Positions 32,155 through 44,600 of a stretch of DNA of 64,000 bases are shown one piece after another; position 1 is the first letter of the stretch; every line of letters begins with the position of its first letter. Position numbers and translations under genes: made by a program. Under the pieces are notes generated by a model. That model made no database searches. It was given only the letters and a program-made list of their open reading frames with translations, and was not told the origin of the DNA. The stretch comes from Heliopora coerulea (lineage: Eukaryota > Cnidaria > Anthozoa > Scleralcyonacea > Helioporidae): positions 758,501-822,500 of the forward strand of contig JASJOG010000136.1 of the NCBI GenBank assembly GCA_030142905.1, written 5' to 3'.

Positions 32155-33359
32155 ACTGAAAGAATATCACCACTCTAGATGATTTTGCCAGATCAAAAAG
32201 TGTGTCAAAATTGATAAATTACAAACATAATCTGTAACATAGTCTTCACTCTTCACATACGTAGCACTTTGACTACCATGTTACAACTTGTCAGCGGAAA
32301 TCAGTCTCATCGCAAAAGTACTTCAAGTACCCACGTTATAGTGTATTATGATATAAAACAGATACACTAAAATACTTACATACATTAGCCCTACTTACAG
32401 CTACATAGACCTACATAGCCCGTCTTAGACCTACTTAAACCTACTTAGACCTATTTTGACCCATTGAAACCTACTTAGGCCTACTTAGATCTACTTAGAC
32501 CTAGTAAAACCTACTTTGGCCTACTTAGGTCTAAGTAGGTCTAACTAGGCCTAAGTAGGACTGAGTAGGTTTGAGTAGGTCTAACTAGGTCCAAGCAGGT
32601 GAACATAGGTCTAAGTTGGTCTAAGTAGGTCTTAGTAGGTCTAAGTAAGTATAAGTGAGTTTGAGTAGGTCTAAGTAGGTCTAAGTAGGGCCATGTAGGT
32701 CTAAGAAGGTCTAAGTAGGTCTAAGTGGATGTAATTATAGCAGCGTATCAACTTCTTCACAGTCCGCACGTGAACAAGAGAAACCTAGGACACAGTGCCT
32801 AGGACCACGTGCACAAATCGTTCAAGAACCTTCGTATCAGACTGTTAAAGAAAGCTTGTTTGAAAATTCAAGTGGAAGAGTGGTTATGAAACAGTTATTG
32901 CGGAATGCAACTGTTTGCCAGAGATGCGAAAGGACCGTATAGTCATTAGGTGAATTCATTATTCCTGCGGAGGTATTCAGTTCATTAAATGGGTAGGATT
33001 TGAGTTTCTGTTCTGACTTTTACATATATATGATTAATTATAGGAGTAATTAAGTTGTTTTGCTTTAACTTCATTGAGCTGTTAATTTTTCAAGGGACTA
33101 GGTGTAGTCTCTCTTGTTCAGCTGATTTTCTTCCGACTCACTTTTCCTTAATGTACTATGCAATCTGCAAGCCTTCGAGGGTAGCTGAAGTTCACTTTGG
33201 CAGACCAAGCAGCGTGAATATCGATGTTAACAGTCGGTTTAGGGTGTCGAGTGTGGTTTGCAGTTTCCTTTATTGAACAATCTTTCAGCGCTTTAATGGA
33301 AAGTGTATCTAGAAATTCAAAGAATTTTAAAGCTACGCCCGGTTTCGATAAAGTTGTAG
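32155..33359. other. Upstream region of gene C and right part of duplication copy 1
   Basis: It contains the presumed promoter and 5' UTR of gene C and the palindromic TCTAAGTAGG minisatellite. No coding exon is recognised. The duplication joint is at 33359/33360. Confidence 0.55.
32388..32735. repeat. Palindromic 10-bp minisatellite (copy 1)
   Basis: Units of ACCTACTTAG run to about 32522, then switch to the reverse complement CTAAGTAGGT to 32735. The whole ~350 bp is one inverted tandem array, 230-580 bp upstream of the gene C start codon. Confidence 0.9.
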
Positions 33360-34742
33360 AATCAGTCGAAACTTAGAAACTTACTGACGTTTCGAGCGAA
33401 ACGTCTAAACCTTGAGCCGCGACTAGATGTGGTCTTTTCATTTAATTAAAAGCGTCTCATAAGGAAACTGCGTCAAGTGTTCCAACTCTGAACTAATAAC
33501 TTAGTGAATGGACTTCGTTGAATACTTGGAAAACATCATTGCAAATTTTGACAAATCCTCAAATGTTCTTGAGAACATTTGTAAAGTTCTTGACGAATTT
33601 TCCAAAGAAATCCTCGCATCAAGCCAACATTGCTATCTCAGAAGAATAATTTTTGCTGAAAGAATTTCTTTCTGTTTTGCACCGCCAATTACATTGTTTC
33701 GTTATTTTACTAAGTCAGATATTGTTATTCCTTACATTGAACATACTGTAATATTCCAGTAATAACTCTTTGAAAAGACCACCGTAGAGTCAGCCCCACG
33801 AATCGTAAACATTAAGGTCCCCCCAAATAACCTTTCCCCGCACACGAACGTTGTCCGAAATCTTTCAAGAAACTTAGCAATTTTACGTTCAATTTTCTGC
33901 TAAGTTACTTGAACATCAAGAGATGAGGATTCGTACACTTTCTCGACGTTGCATGTTTGAATGAGAATGGGGGAAAATCTTTGCTAAAGTAAAGTATGAC
34001 TGGGAGGACAGTATTGGATAACATCTGTTAAGGCAGTCTTTTACGATTTTTGAGACTTCGTTCTAGTGCTCAGCTTTTGAGATCATATTTGGTATCCTCA
34101 ATGATTGGCTTCGGTGAGTTTAAATTAAAACAACAAGGAATTTTTGTTCTATCTCTGTTTTTGTCCTGTCTCAGAATAAAATAAATATGGTAATTAAACA
34201 ACAGCACATGATAACGAAATAATAAAGTAATAAAACAATTATCTAGTAAAATAATTCGAATGAAATAACGAACTAATATGATGTAATACAAAATAATAAA
34301 ACGATCAGCAATACAATGACAAAATAAAACATGCCTGTCTAATGTTGGCCGAAATTTGTCTCTTAGACACTTCGGCTCTTTTGCCTGAAAAGTCAAATGT
34401 TATTTTTTCGTGTGAACATTTTAATACCATTGAAAGGTAATTTGTTAAAACACCGAATGAATTGACTTCTGACACTTTTCCACGTTGACCTATCCTTCAT
34501 CAAAACAAGAAGCCTTAAATTAGCCAGGGAAAGCTCATGGGTTAACAAATTCACGTTGCTAGAAAAATACATTTTCGGTAACCATTGCCATATATGTACA
34601 GTTAAAACGTCGCTCTACATAAAAATATACATTCATTATAATGAAAGTATATTTTATAACAAGAGCCATGTTTTAAGAGTAAAAACCCAAAATTAGGTTC
34701 CATAAATTACACAAGCTTAATAAATTACTCCCATGCAAAGAT
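33360..34742. other. 3' flank of gene D
   Basis: Corresponds to 17601-18986 of copy 1; no coding exon is seen. Confidence 0.55.
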
Positions 34743-34900
34743 TCAGAAATTATTTCCTTGACTGTCATCTGCGTGTTGTTCCTTGACGTCTCGTAAACCA
34801 TAGCACCTCCATACTAAAATCTGAAGGATAGCGATGACAGCTGGCAAGAAGCACATGATGTTAAACATCACGTTTTTTAGGTCTTGGGAATACGGCGAAT
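34743..34900 (-). CDS. MFSD13A: Gene D exon 16 (stop codon)
   Basis: One Lys-to-Glu change in the cytosolic tail; stop TGA at 34745-34743. Confidence 0.88.
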
Positions 34901-37900
34901 CTAGGTGGTGAAAATATTAACTCAGACGAATTGGCTTGTTTTTGAAGGAACAATAACTAAATAGCCAGCACGCAACATATGAGGCTGGGTTTTCGAAAGT
35001 TGCGAACGCATGACGCAAGTTGCGGGCTACTTTTATAGCATTTGCACGGGGTACTTTTTCTACTCCAAAATACAGATCGAATTTAATGTAGCAGAGAACT
35101 GACATCGATATTATTTCAGATGCTGAATCGTCACAGTTTTGTGAAACAAAGTTTTGTGCTCTTTGATTGAATATGAATTATTGTCTAGCCATTCAAAAGT
35201 TATAGTATCACTTTTCATTACTGTTGTATTATTATTGTTCATTACTGTTCTTTTCGGTTCCTCACCTGTAACGCTTTTGCTTCCAGTAATTGAATGTTTG
35301 CTCTAAAATATCAGAAATGTTAGATGAGAGTTTTTCCATCTTAATCATGAAACGCACACAACTGTACTAAATCTCAGATACTTTAACTGGGAGTTTTGGG
35401 GAGAGAACAGCGCCATACTTTGAACGACCAAAAATAAATTTCACCAACGGAACAAAGCCACAAGATGAACTCGCGATTCGGCTGACAGAATTTGAGCTCG
35501 GTCGTCCATAGCATGTATGGCGCTGCTTACTTTGCCAAGAATCATTAAAACATTGAATGCTAGATGAACGTTCCTCAAGCTGTTACCTCGAAAAAACGAT
35601 TTCTGAGCCCCAGATGGGGATCGAATCCCCAACCTCCTGATGACCAGTGAGACGCTTTAACCATTGAGTTACCAAGACTCAGATCGTGAGCTAAGGTGCA
35701 AGGTGAGGATAGAACTTGACGAACGCCCATCTACCATTCAAGGTCACAGTGTTCAAGATATCTCCAAGCTCCAACATTTCCAAAATATATATCGCATTGA
35801 TAACATTATTAACATATAGCGGCTTCCGCTTAGGTCGCACATATGTCGAACTTGCACCTTAGCTCACCATCTGAGTCTTGTTAGCTCAATGGTTAGAGTG
35901 TCTCATCAGTTATCAGAAGGTTGCGGGTTCGATCCCCGTCTGGGGCTCAGGAATCGTTTTTCTGAGGGATAGAGCTTGACGAACGTTCATCTATCATTCA
36001 AGATATCAACAAGCTCCCACTTTTCCAAAATATATATCGAATTATTAAAACACTTCTCTAACTAGACCACGTTTCGCCTCAGGTGTCAATCAGCAGAGTA
36101 TAGAAAGCTATGGAACTTGATACAAGAATGGTGAACATAATATTCGAAATATGCGACACTGGAGTGGGGAACAGGGGGGAATTTTTAAAGTTTTGATAAC
36201 TGCCACTGCCCGGCAAACATTTAGTAACTGGATGTAAAGCATGCGATGTGATACGGGATCTTCTGACGTACCTCATATCCGTAGCTGGACAAGATGGCTA
36301 CAATAAACATTGGAGCGAAAGACTGCGCTGGTTTAGTGAACAGAGCGTTGGTTCCGAAAACTAGAGACGATACTGGTGATCTAACGACGCAAAAAATTCA
36401 CACAGTTCAGTAAAAAATTAGCAAGACATAAAAGTTAGCACGACAAACAGACATGAAAGAAAGCAGAGAGACAGACAATGCCAGAACCTGACACTTTCAG
36501 ACTCGGCCCAAGGGTCTTCAGTTTGGAATCCAACCCGCGACCCTGCGACAACAAGTTTAACGCGAAGGTCGACTGAGAATGAAGTAGGTAGACGCGTAAT
36601 TAATATCAGTATATCCCACCTCCTCTGATACTTAACTAGGTCGTCATCAATTATATCCGATAAAGGCATGTTGAATTGCGAAAAAGTGGCACTAGGTATG
36701 CTCCTGCAAAGAAACAAACGATGATCACTCATGAGTTGATTCACCGAAACTTTAAAGTGGCAAATGATGGTTGACACAACAAAAAATACACTACACCTTA
36801 CGAAGATAGTTAACTGAAGATGAATTGACTTACTTGTCAAGCACAAAAAACAACGCCAGAAACGTGATAAAATTGGGACCACTTATGTAAAGCATTACTG
36901 CCATACCCAGCTAAAAACAAACAAATATCCGTGCTGACTCTAATTTTTCATGTGAGAGAAGTCTTGAAAAGCGTATTATGGGTGAGTGACTGACTTTTCA
37001 TTCTAACATAAATGTAATGCTGCGACGACATCAGATTCACTACGTTACTTTCCCATTGTTTCATATTGAATCAAGTAAATAATATTGACCGTACCTTAAT
37101 ATAGAAGGAACAAAGGATGACGTAATAAGAGCCGTATTTCTTGATCAAAGGATTGGCCAAGATTCCGATAATCTAAATCAAAAATAAAACAGCAGTAGAT
37201 GCTTCAATTTGCTATAGACAGTTCCGTCAAGGGCGTTCTGATGGGTTCCCGTTAAGTTTGGCAGTCGGTTGACGCATGGTTTTAGTTTATCGTTTGATGG
37301 AGGCCATTTGTGAAACTTAAACTAACCTGTGGCAACATGAATGTAGACCCAGCCAGCATACTGCGAACAAACTTCAATGCAAAAAAAGTTAAAGTTTAAG
37401 GGAGGATTAAACGGTGGGGATGTAACCCACGATACACTATCACAAAATTTAACACAATTTTTCAGTTTGAATTGTAGAGAGATCAACTTACAGGTGGTAA
37501 ATGCGATCCCATCAGCTCCTCAGCGAATATCAGAAAGAAATTGCTGCTGTAGGTTGTGTGAAAAATCTACCAGCAGGACGTTCAATAACAAAATAAACCC
37601 AAGGTATGTTTATCTGTACAAGAACATTTGTCCACCTACACACATACACACACATTCATACATAAATAATAGCATATGGATGGAGAAATGGATAAAGACA
37701 GGTAGATAGGACGGCAGGTAGGTGGACGAACAGACGTAAAGGTGGGCTAACAAGCAGGCGGGCAGTTACCAGTACAGGAGAATAAGTGGAGAGGTGGGTG
37801 AAAGCGGGTGAACCGGAGAGTGCGCGAGCCAGTGAACAGTTCCGTGGGCGTACGGGTAGACAGCTGGATGGGCGGAAGGGTGGACAATTTAGAAAGTTGG

Positions 37901-40900
37901 GTGGGTGGGTGGAGTGTTGGGTGGGCGGGTAGGTGGACAGTTGGGTAGGCGGAAGGGTGGACAGCTTGGAAAGTTGTGTGGGTGTGGGGTGGGTGGAGAG
38001 TTGGGTGGGCGGTGGGGAGGAAAGTTGGGTAAGCGCGTCGGTGGACAGTAGGAAGACAGAGGCGAGTGGATAGCCGGGCAAATAGGTGGGTGGGCGGGAA
38101 GTTGGATGTGGGGATGGACATGCACAGTCGGGCAGACACAGACACAGACACAGTGAGAAAGGCAGATTAACAGATATATATATAGACTGACAGACAGACA
38201 TTCATATGTATGTACGTCCTGTCTCACAAATGTAATTGGCATGCAACAATCACAAAAACAAATTCCTTACTTACTTGTAAAAAGTTCATAACTACGAAAC
38301 AAACTAGAAAGACACAAAATAACATATCGCAGCAAGCTTTTAAATCATTCCACCACACACTAACGCGACATGAAGCTACTATTTCATGTCGTTTTGAACA
38401 ACAGAATTATTTACGAACTACACTAACGCACCAAAGTCCGCTGTATGGAAGTTCAACACCAAGGCCCCACTCTCTGTTTCATACAACACTATCCATACAT
38501 GTACAGCAGTTTGAGAACCTTTCATTCACACATAACGTGGTAACTCTCCCCTTTGACTACCTTCAATTTCGAACCTATTTGAACGGTGTTCACTTCGCTT
38601 AAGCAAATGTTGGGATGTTTTTCGTTGAGTTTAGGCATTGTGGTAACCCATTCCCAACCATTTCAAATACGTAAATGGGTCAGACAAACACAATCCTTAA
38701 AGGGCTATCAGTTCTAGTGGATTAAAATAAATTAAATAAATTACTCACCAAAGTTTTTTTGGGTAACTATCTGAAAAGTCAGTCGCAGCCAAGAAGCTTG
38801 TACGTCTTTATCGATTTCTTAAACAAAAATACATTCTCTTTACAAGTTCTGAGGTCAGTATAACCGGCCACAATTAAACAATTAATTTTATTGTTTTTCA
38901 TTGACGCGGGATTTTTACCTTTTTCGTCGAGTGCCGGTTGATATTTCTGAGACACACTGACATTTAAACCAGTATAAATCATCGCCATACCACTCAACCC
39001 AGCGACAAAAGCACAAAGCACTTGAAAATTGAAGAAATTCTTTTGCTAAAATGAACAAGGGGACGTGAATTAAGGTATGCATTTCACAGCAGTTCATGGA
39101 GTAAGTACAATACGTCGCACCGACGACACTGACCACATAACGCAATGTTTCCAACATTTTAAATAAAAAAAATATCTGCGAGAAGTTTACACGTGCCTGC
39201 TGCTGCACGCTGTCACAGTAACTACTTTTGTGGTAGGTACAAGAGACACCAAGTGTAAATTTACTACACAGGTGAGCCAAAAGTAGGTGGACAGTAAACG
39301 ATAACGTTTATTTAACGTTTATTTTGAGTAAATGATAATGTTTATTTTGAGATTATATAAACAAGTATATGCATTTATTTTGTATACGGTAATACAATAA
39401 TTACAATAATTTACATAAATCTAGCTGTAATATACAGTATAACACAAACCCTTTTCAACCTACTGTCCACCTACTTTTGGCTCACCCTGCATAACAAAGT
39501 ATTTGCATATTTTCCATTATATATAAACAACGGGATAGAGATGAATATTTATCATCAGCAAATTTTTGTTTTATTATTATTATTGGGTGTAGTTGCTTTG
39601 AAACTGTATTAATTGACGCTGGAAGAGGAGCGCCGGGGGCCTTGATCCCTCAACTTTTTCTCGCCGGGACCAGAATATGTTTGTAACCCCATCGCAATCC
39701 TATCCGAATTATTAAAGAGTGTTAACAAGATAACAAGGGTACCACATTGATGAACATCACACTGAAAATACACTCTGTTAGTTGCACTTCCAAGAGCTAC
39801 GGTAGCCTCGTATTTGAAGCCCTATAAGGCACCCATGGTGGTCTTTAAGTATTACGAAGTAAGGCTTTCATTCTCTTTGACCAACGACAATAAGTGAAAG
39901 GACGCAAGACTTGCACTTTCTGATTAATTGAAAAAGGATTTTTGTTTTTTAAATGCAAAAGTCAAAAATTATTTCTTACACTGTCTGATACGTAGTCCGC
40001 CAAGAAAACGGCTGATGATCCAATAATCGAGGCTATCTGGCTGGTAATATTAAAAAGTAAACCTTAGACAAACGAACAAACGAACAAACGAACAAAAGAA
40101 CGAATGAACGTCGAAGCCAACCCAGAAGGAAAGAACGGATGGGTTGGTGAGCGGATTGAAGGGTAGGAAGACACACGGACAGACGAATGAAAGAAGAAAC
40201 GAACTAATAAACGACCAGGCAGACGAATGAAGTAAGCAACCAACATATAAAGGAACGAACGGGGGGACGGAGGTTAGGAAAGAAGGAAGGAAGGAAGGAA
40301 GGAAGGAAGGAAGGAAGGAAGGAAGGAAGGGAAGGAAGGAAGGGAAGAAGGAAGGGAAGGAAGGGAAGGAAGGGAAGGAAGGGAAGGAAGGGAAGGAAGG
40401 GAAGGAAGGAAGGGAAGGAAGGAAGGAAGGGAAGGAAGGGAAGGAAGGAAGGAAGGAAGGAAGGGAGGGAGGGAGGGAGGGAGGGAGGGAGGAAGGGAGG
40501 GAGGAAGGGAGGAAGGAAGGGAGGAAGGGAGGGAGGAAGGGAGGGAGGGAGGAAGGGAGGAAGGGAGGGAGGAAGGGAGGGAGGGAGGGAGGGAGGGAGG
40601 AAGGGAGGGAGGAAGGGAGGGAGGAAGGGAGGGAGGGAGGGAGGAAGGGAGGGAGGAAGGGAGGAAGGAAGGGAGGAAGGGAGGGAGGAAGGGAGGGAGG
40701 GAGGAAGGGAGGAAGGGAGGGAGGAAGGGAGGGAGGGAGGGAGGGAGGGAGGAAGGGAGGGAGGAAGGGAGGGAGGGAGGGAGGGAGGGAGGGAGGGAGA
40801 GAGGGAGGGAGGGAAGGAGGGAAGGAAGGGAGGAAGGAAGGAAGGAAGGAAGGAGGGAAGGAAGGAAGGAAGGACAGAAGGAAGGAAGGGAAGGAAGGGA

Positions 40901-41615
40901 AGGGAAGGAAGGAAGGGAAGGAAGGGAAGGAAGGAAGGAAGGGAAGGAAGCAAGGGAGGGAGGGAGGGAGGGAGGGAGGGAGGAAGGAAGGAAGGAAGGA
41001 AGGAAGGGAGGGAGGGAGGGAGGGAGGAAGGGAGGGAGGAAGGGAGGGAGGGAGGGAGGGAGGGAGGAAGGGAGGAAGGGAGGAAGGGAGGAAGGGAGGA
41101 AGGGAGGGAGGGAGGGAGGGAAGGAAGGAAGGGAGGAAGGAAGGAAGGAGGAAGGAAGGAAGGAAGGAAGGAAGGAAGGAAGGAAGGAAGGAAGGAAGGA
41201 AGGAAGGAAGGAAGGAAGGAAGGGAGGGAGGAAGGAAAGAAGGAAGGAAGGAAGGAAGGAAGGAAGGAAGGAAGGAAGGAAGGAAGGAAGGAAGGAAGGA
41301 AGGAAGGAAGGAAGGAAGGAAGGAAGGAAGGAAGGAAGGAAGGAAGGAAGGAAGGAAGGAAGGAAGGAAGGAAGGAAGGAAGGAAGGAAGGAAGGAAACA
41401 CAAATGTTTCACTTCAATATTAGGTCATTCCTTATAAGCTGGAGAAAGCCTCAAACTGTCTCCTCTACCAAACAGGTAAAACCAAGAGACTTTAAATAAC
41501 ATGCTTTATGGTAAGATGACTGAAGAACAATAGTTTATGAAAACTTACATCTAGACATTCCCGAATGGTCATCCACTACACTTTACAACACCAAGTACAT
41601 GTATATATATGTGTA

Positions 41616-41674
<59 letters not shown>

Positions 41675-44600
41675 ACCATTAAAATAAATGAATACAAAAT
41701 AAATAATAAAAACTAAAGAATATTTAGAATAATTTTTTTTGCATTTTCTTAATATTTACAGCCAATAAAATTGCTCACCTATATTTAAGAAGTGCTGCTC
41801 TGTCATTTGCTGAGGGAGAGATCTCGGTAAACAAGGCACAGTGAGCCAGAAGAACTGAATAAAATAACACAAAAAGAACCATCTTACATATATAAACATG
41901 TCAAGTAATTACAGTAGCTAAGGTAAAAATTGCTATCAAAACATCAAATTGAAGTCAATGATTTGGTCATGAAATACCATAGCATTAAAAACCAAAATAA
42001 AATTTGTTGCACATGGATTTAATCAAGAAGATCCTGAGTTAAAAATGGGATTAAACAATCAGATTGTCATGGCAAGATATCTCAGGTGTCTTCCAATCCT
42101 AAAATCTCTTGATGGTGATTTTCAGCATTATGGTGAGGAATAATGTGATTGTTCTCTCAGCTCAAGAAATCTGTTAATCTTTGGAAACCGTTCAAAAACA
42201 TTCCTGAGTTATATCAAAGGCATACGTGAGAAGCAAAAAACTTTGAAACTGTGTTTAGTTACCTGCAGACATTCCAAGGCACAGGGAGGTCCAGCTTTAA
42301 TATAATTTGTCATGTGCTATACCCTTTCATTGTTTTGTGCTTGTTTTGACCACATTCATTCTATTGGTTCATTTTTGTCACGTGATACACTTTTTTAGTT
42401 TTACTATAAAAGCTCACGTGTTTTTATGTATTCCATGCTACTAATCTCTGGACGAAGGTCCTTCGCTCGAAATGTCGAGAAGCTTGTTTTCTATACTTTA
42501 GATAGTGTATAACCTCAAGAATGCCACTGTTTTACCTGCAGACATGTTTCATTTCATTGAACCATTGATTGAAAGAGTTCAAAAAATATAAATTAACATC
42601 GAACAGCTGACAGAAGATTAATTCTTAAAGACTGTTTGCTATTGTCTGTTACTTAGTAATCTTTCAGGAACATTTATTGAGATAAAATTTGTCAAAACTC
42701 ATCTGATATGTTTTACAGTACAACACTTCTAAAGTGCCAAAAAGGACCATCAAAACAATGGCATTTTCAGTGAAGGTGCTTTGACTGAGTAAAAGACAAG
42801 TTAATATAATATTAATTTTCAAATATTGTGATAATAAACGTAAAAATCAATATCCAAGTCCCTGTATTGTTGAATGGTATAAGCACCTCACCCATGATCA
42901 GAAAGCTATTTGGTTGATTCCCATCCAGGGGTTAGTAAATTTGTACTGTAAACACTGTAGCTTGAGATCATCCACAATAATGCAAATAATAATAATAATC
43001 ATGATACTATATTGTAATAGCAATGATGTAATATTGTCATACCAAATGTTAGTAAAGAATCATAGAAGCAGAGTGATATGATCAGATGTACACCAACCAT
43101 CCAATCTGGACGATCAGAAGCCAGTGGAAACCATGGAATAAGAAAACTAAAAGATTAATGTGAGTAAATTTATGCTAAGGGACAAAAAAAAGCTAAGCAC
43201 ATCATAATATTAAACATCTTTATGATAATTTCTTTAATCATGGCAGCCACCAAAATATGGATTAAAACAAAACAGGGTTCATCCAGAGTGTACATACATA
43301 TATATGCATATGATACATGTTATTTTATAGCATGTACAGTGTATATTAAACCATTAATTCAAAATATTTACCTGAATGCATACAATGGCCCACCAAATAA
43401 TATTGCCAGAGATCTTACTCGAAATATCTTAAATTTTGAACTATCCTAAAATCAGAAGACTAAGAGTTGATATCTTTAACTCATTGAGGGGCAAAACCTC
43501 TCCTCTTGATGAGTAAAATCATTTGGCCTTAGCCAGAGTAAAATGCTAAAATGCACCCTTGCCCTTTAATGGGTTAAAAGACTTTTTGAAGATGATTTTC
43601 TTACTAAAGATGCTGTACTACTAAAAAGAAAAACTACAAATACACTTAATCTGATGGCAGAAATTAAAATACAGTAACAAATAATAAAAGCGATATTTTA
43701 AAATATTTAAAAATGATAAAAAATAAACCACTACATGTATGTTTACCTGTAAATAACCAAACAATGGATCATTTACAGCATTCCAAATCATGTAAACTAT
43801 CTGTGCAGTATTAAACCAAGATTCAGTAATCCTAAATAGAATAAAACATATTTTAATTTATCATGTCAGCACTGTGATGAATCTTATACACCATGCATTA
43901 CAATTTTAATCTGAACGGTTATCAAATTCAACAAAACTCTTTGGTGAAGAGAAAAAACTATATATACAGCAAGGCACCAGACTAGTAAGTGTTTGCTCCC
44001 CCAGGTGATTGTGGGCTGGGTTCACCAGAAATTAATAACTAGAACAATAACCTTTTTCTGCAGCTATCACATGTCATGACATGATTTATCATTAAGGGTA
44101 AAAAAATAGAAAAACATTCAGCAATTTGCCATTAGATTTAGGAAGGGAGGAAAATTTTCCAATCAATTGGTCTTTAACACCTAAATGTCAATTTTGGAGC
44201 ATTTTGGTAAATGTCAGTGATGATTTTGCATCAATGTTTTGGCTCAGTTAGCAGGAATTGTCTTTCAAGAACTCAAATTTTAGTGTTTAGTTTCAGTTTT
44301 GTTTTCATTGGATAGTTGTAAAGTAAACATGATTTTTGTTGCTCTAATGGGAAAATGTCACTGAACAGATTTTACAGTTTTCCTCAAAACTTAGTCATCT
44401 ATCTCTGTTCAAGTAGTTGGCACACCCAGGATAAGTTTGTGGTAGTTTCCACTTTTGGCCAGGGCTTCTGCAGAACTCTGGATGGGACACACCAAACCAG
44501 CAAGCATAACATATTATACTGGTATTTACTTAATTAAGCACCACAGCACTCTTTAAATTTTTAGTGTTTCGGATGTGGCCCTTATTCGAGGCAGTGTCTA

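Larger units (their letters stand above)
17601..33359. repeat. 15.7-kb tandem duplication, copy 1
   Basis: This segment is repeated head to tail as 33360-48935. Both begin AATCAGTCGAAACTTAGAAA and both end CGATAAAGTTGTAG. TAG lies immediately left of each breakpoint (17598-17600, 33357-33359, 48933-48935). It carries gene C complete, with its upstream region. Coding exons of the copies differ at 16 positions in about 1,346. Confidence 0.95.

Noticed and set aside
40204..41412. Long minus-strand open frames (up to 402 codons, Pro-Ser-Phe-Leu repeats)
   Set aside because: They are the translation of a GGAA/GGGA microsatellite in all frames, not a gene.
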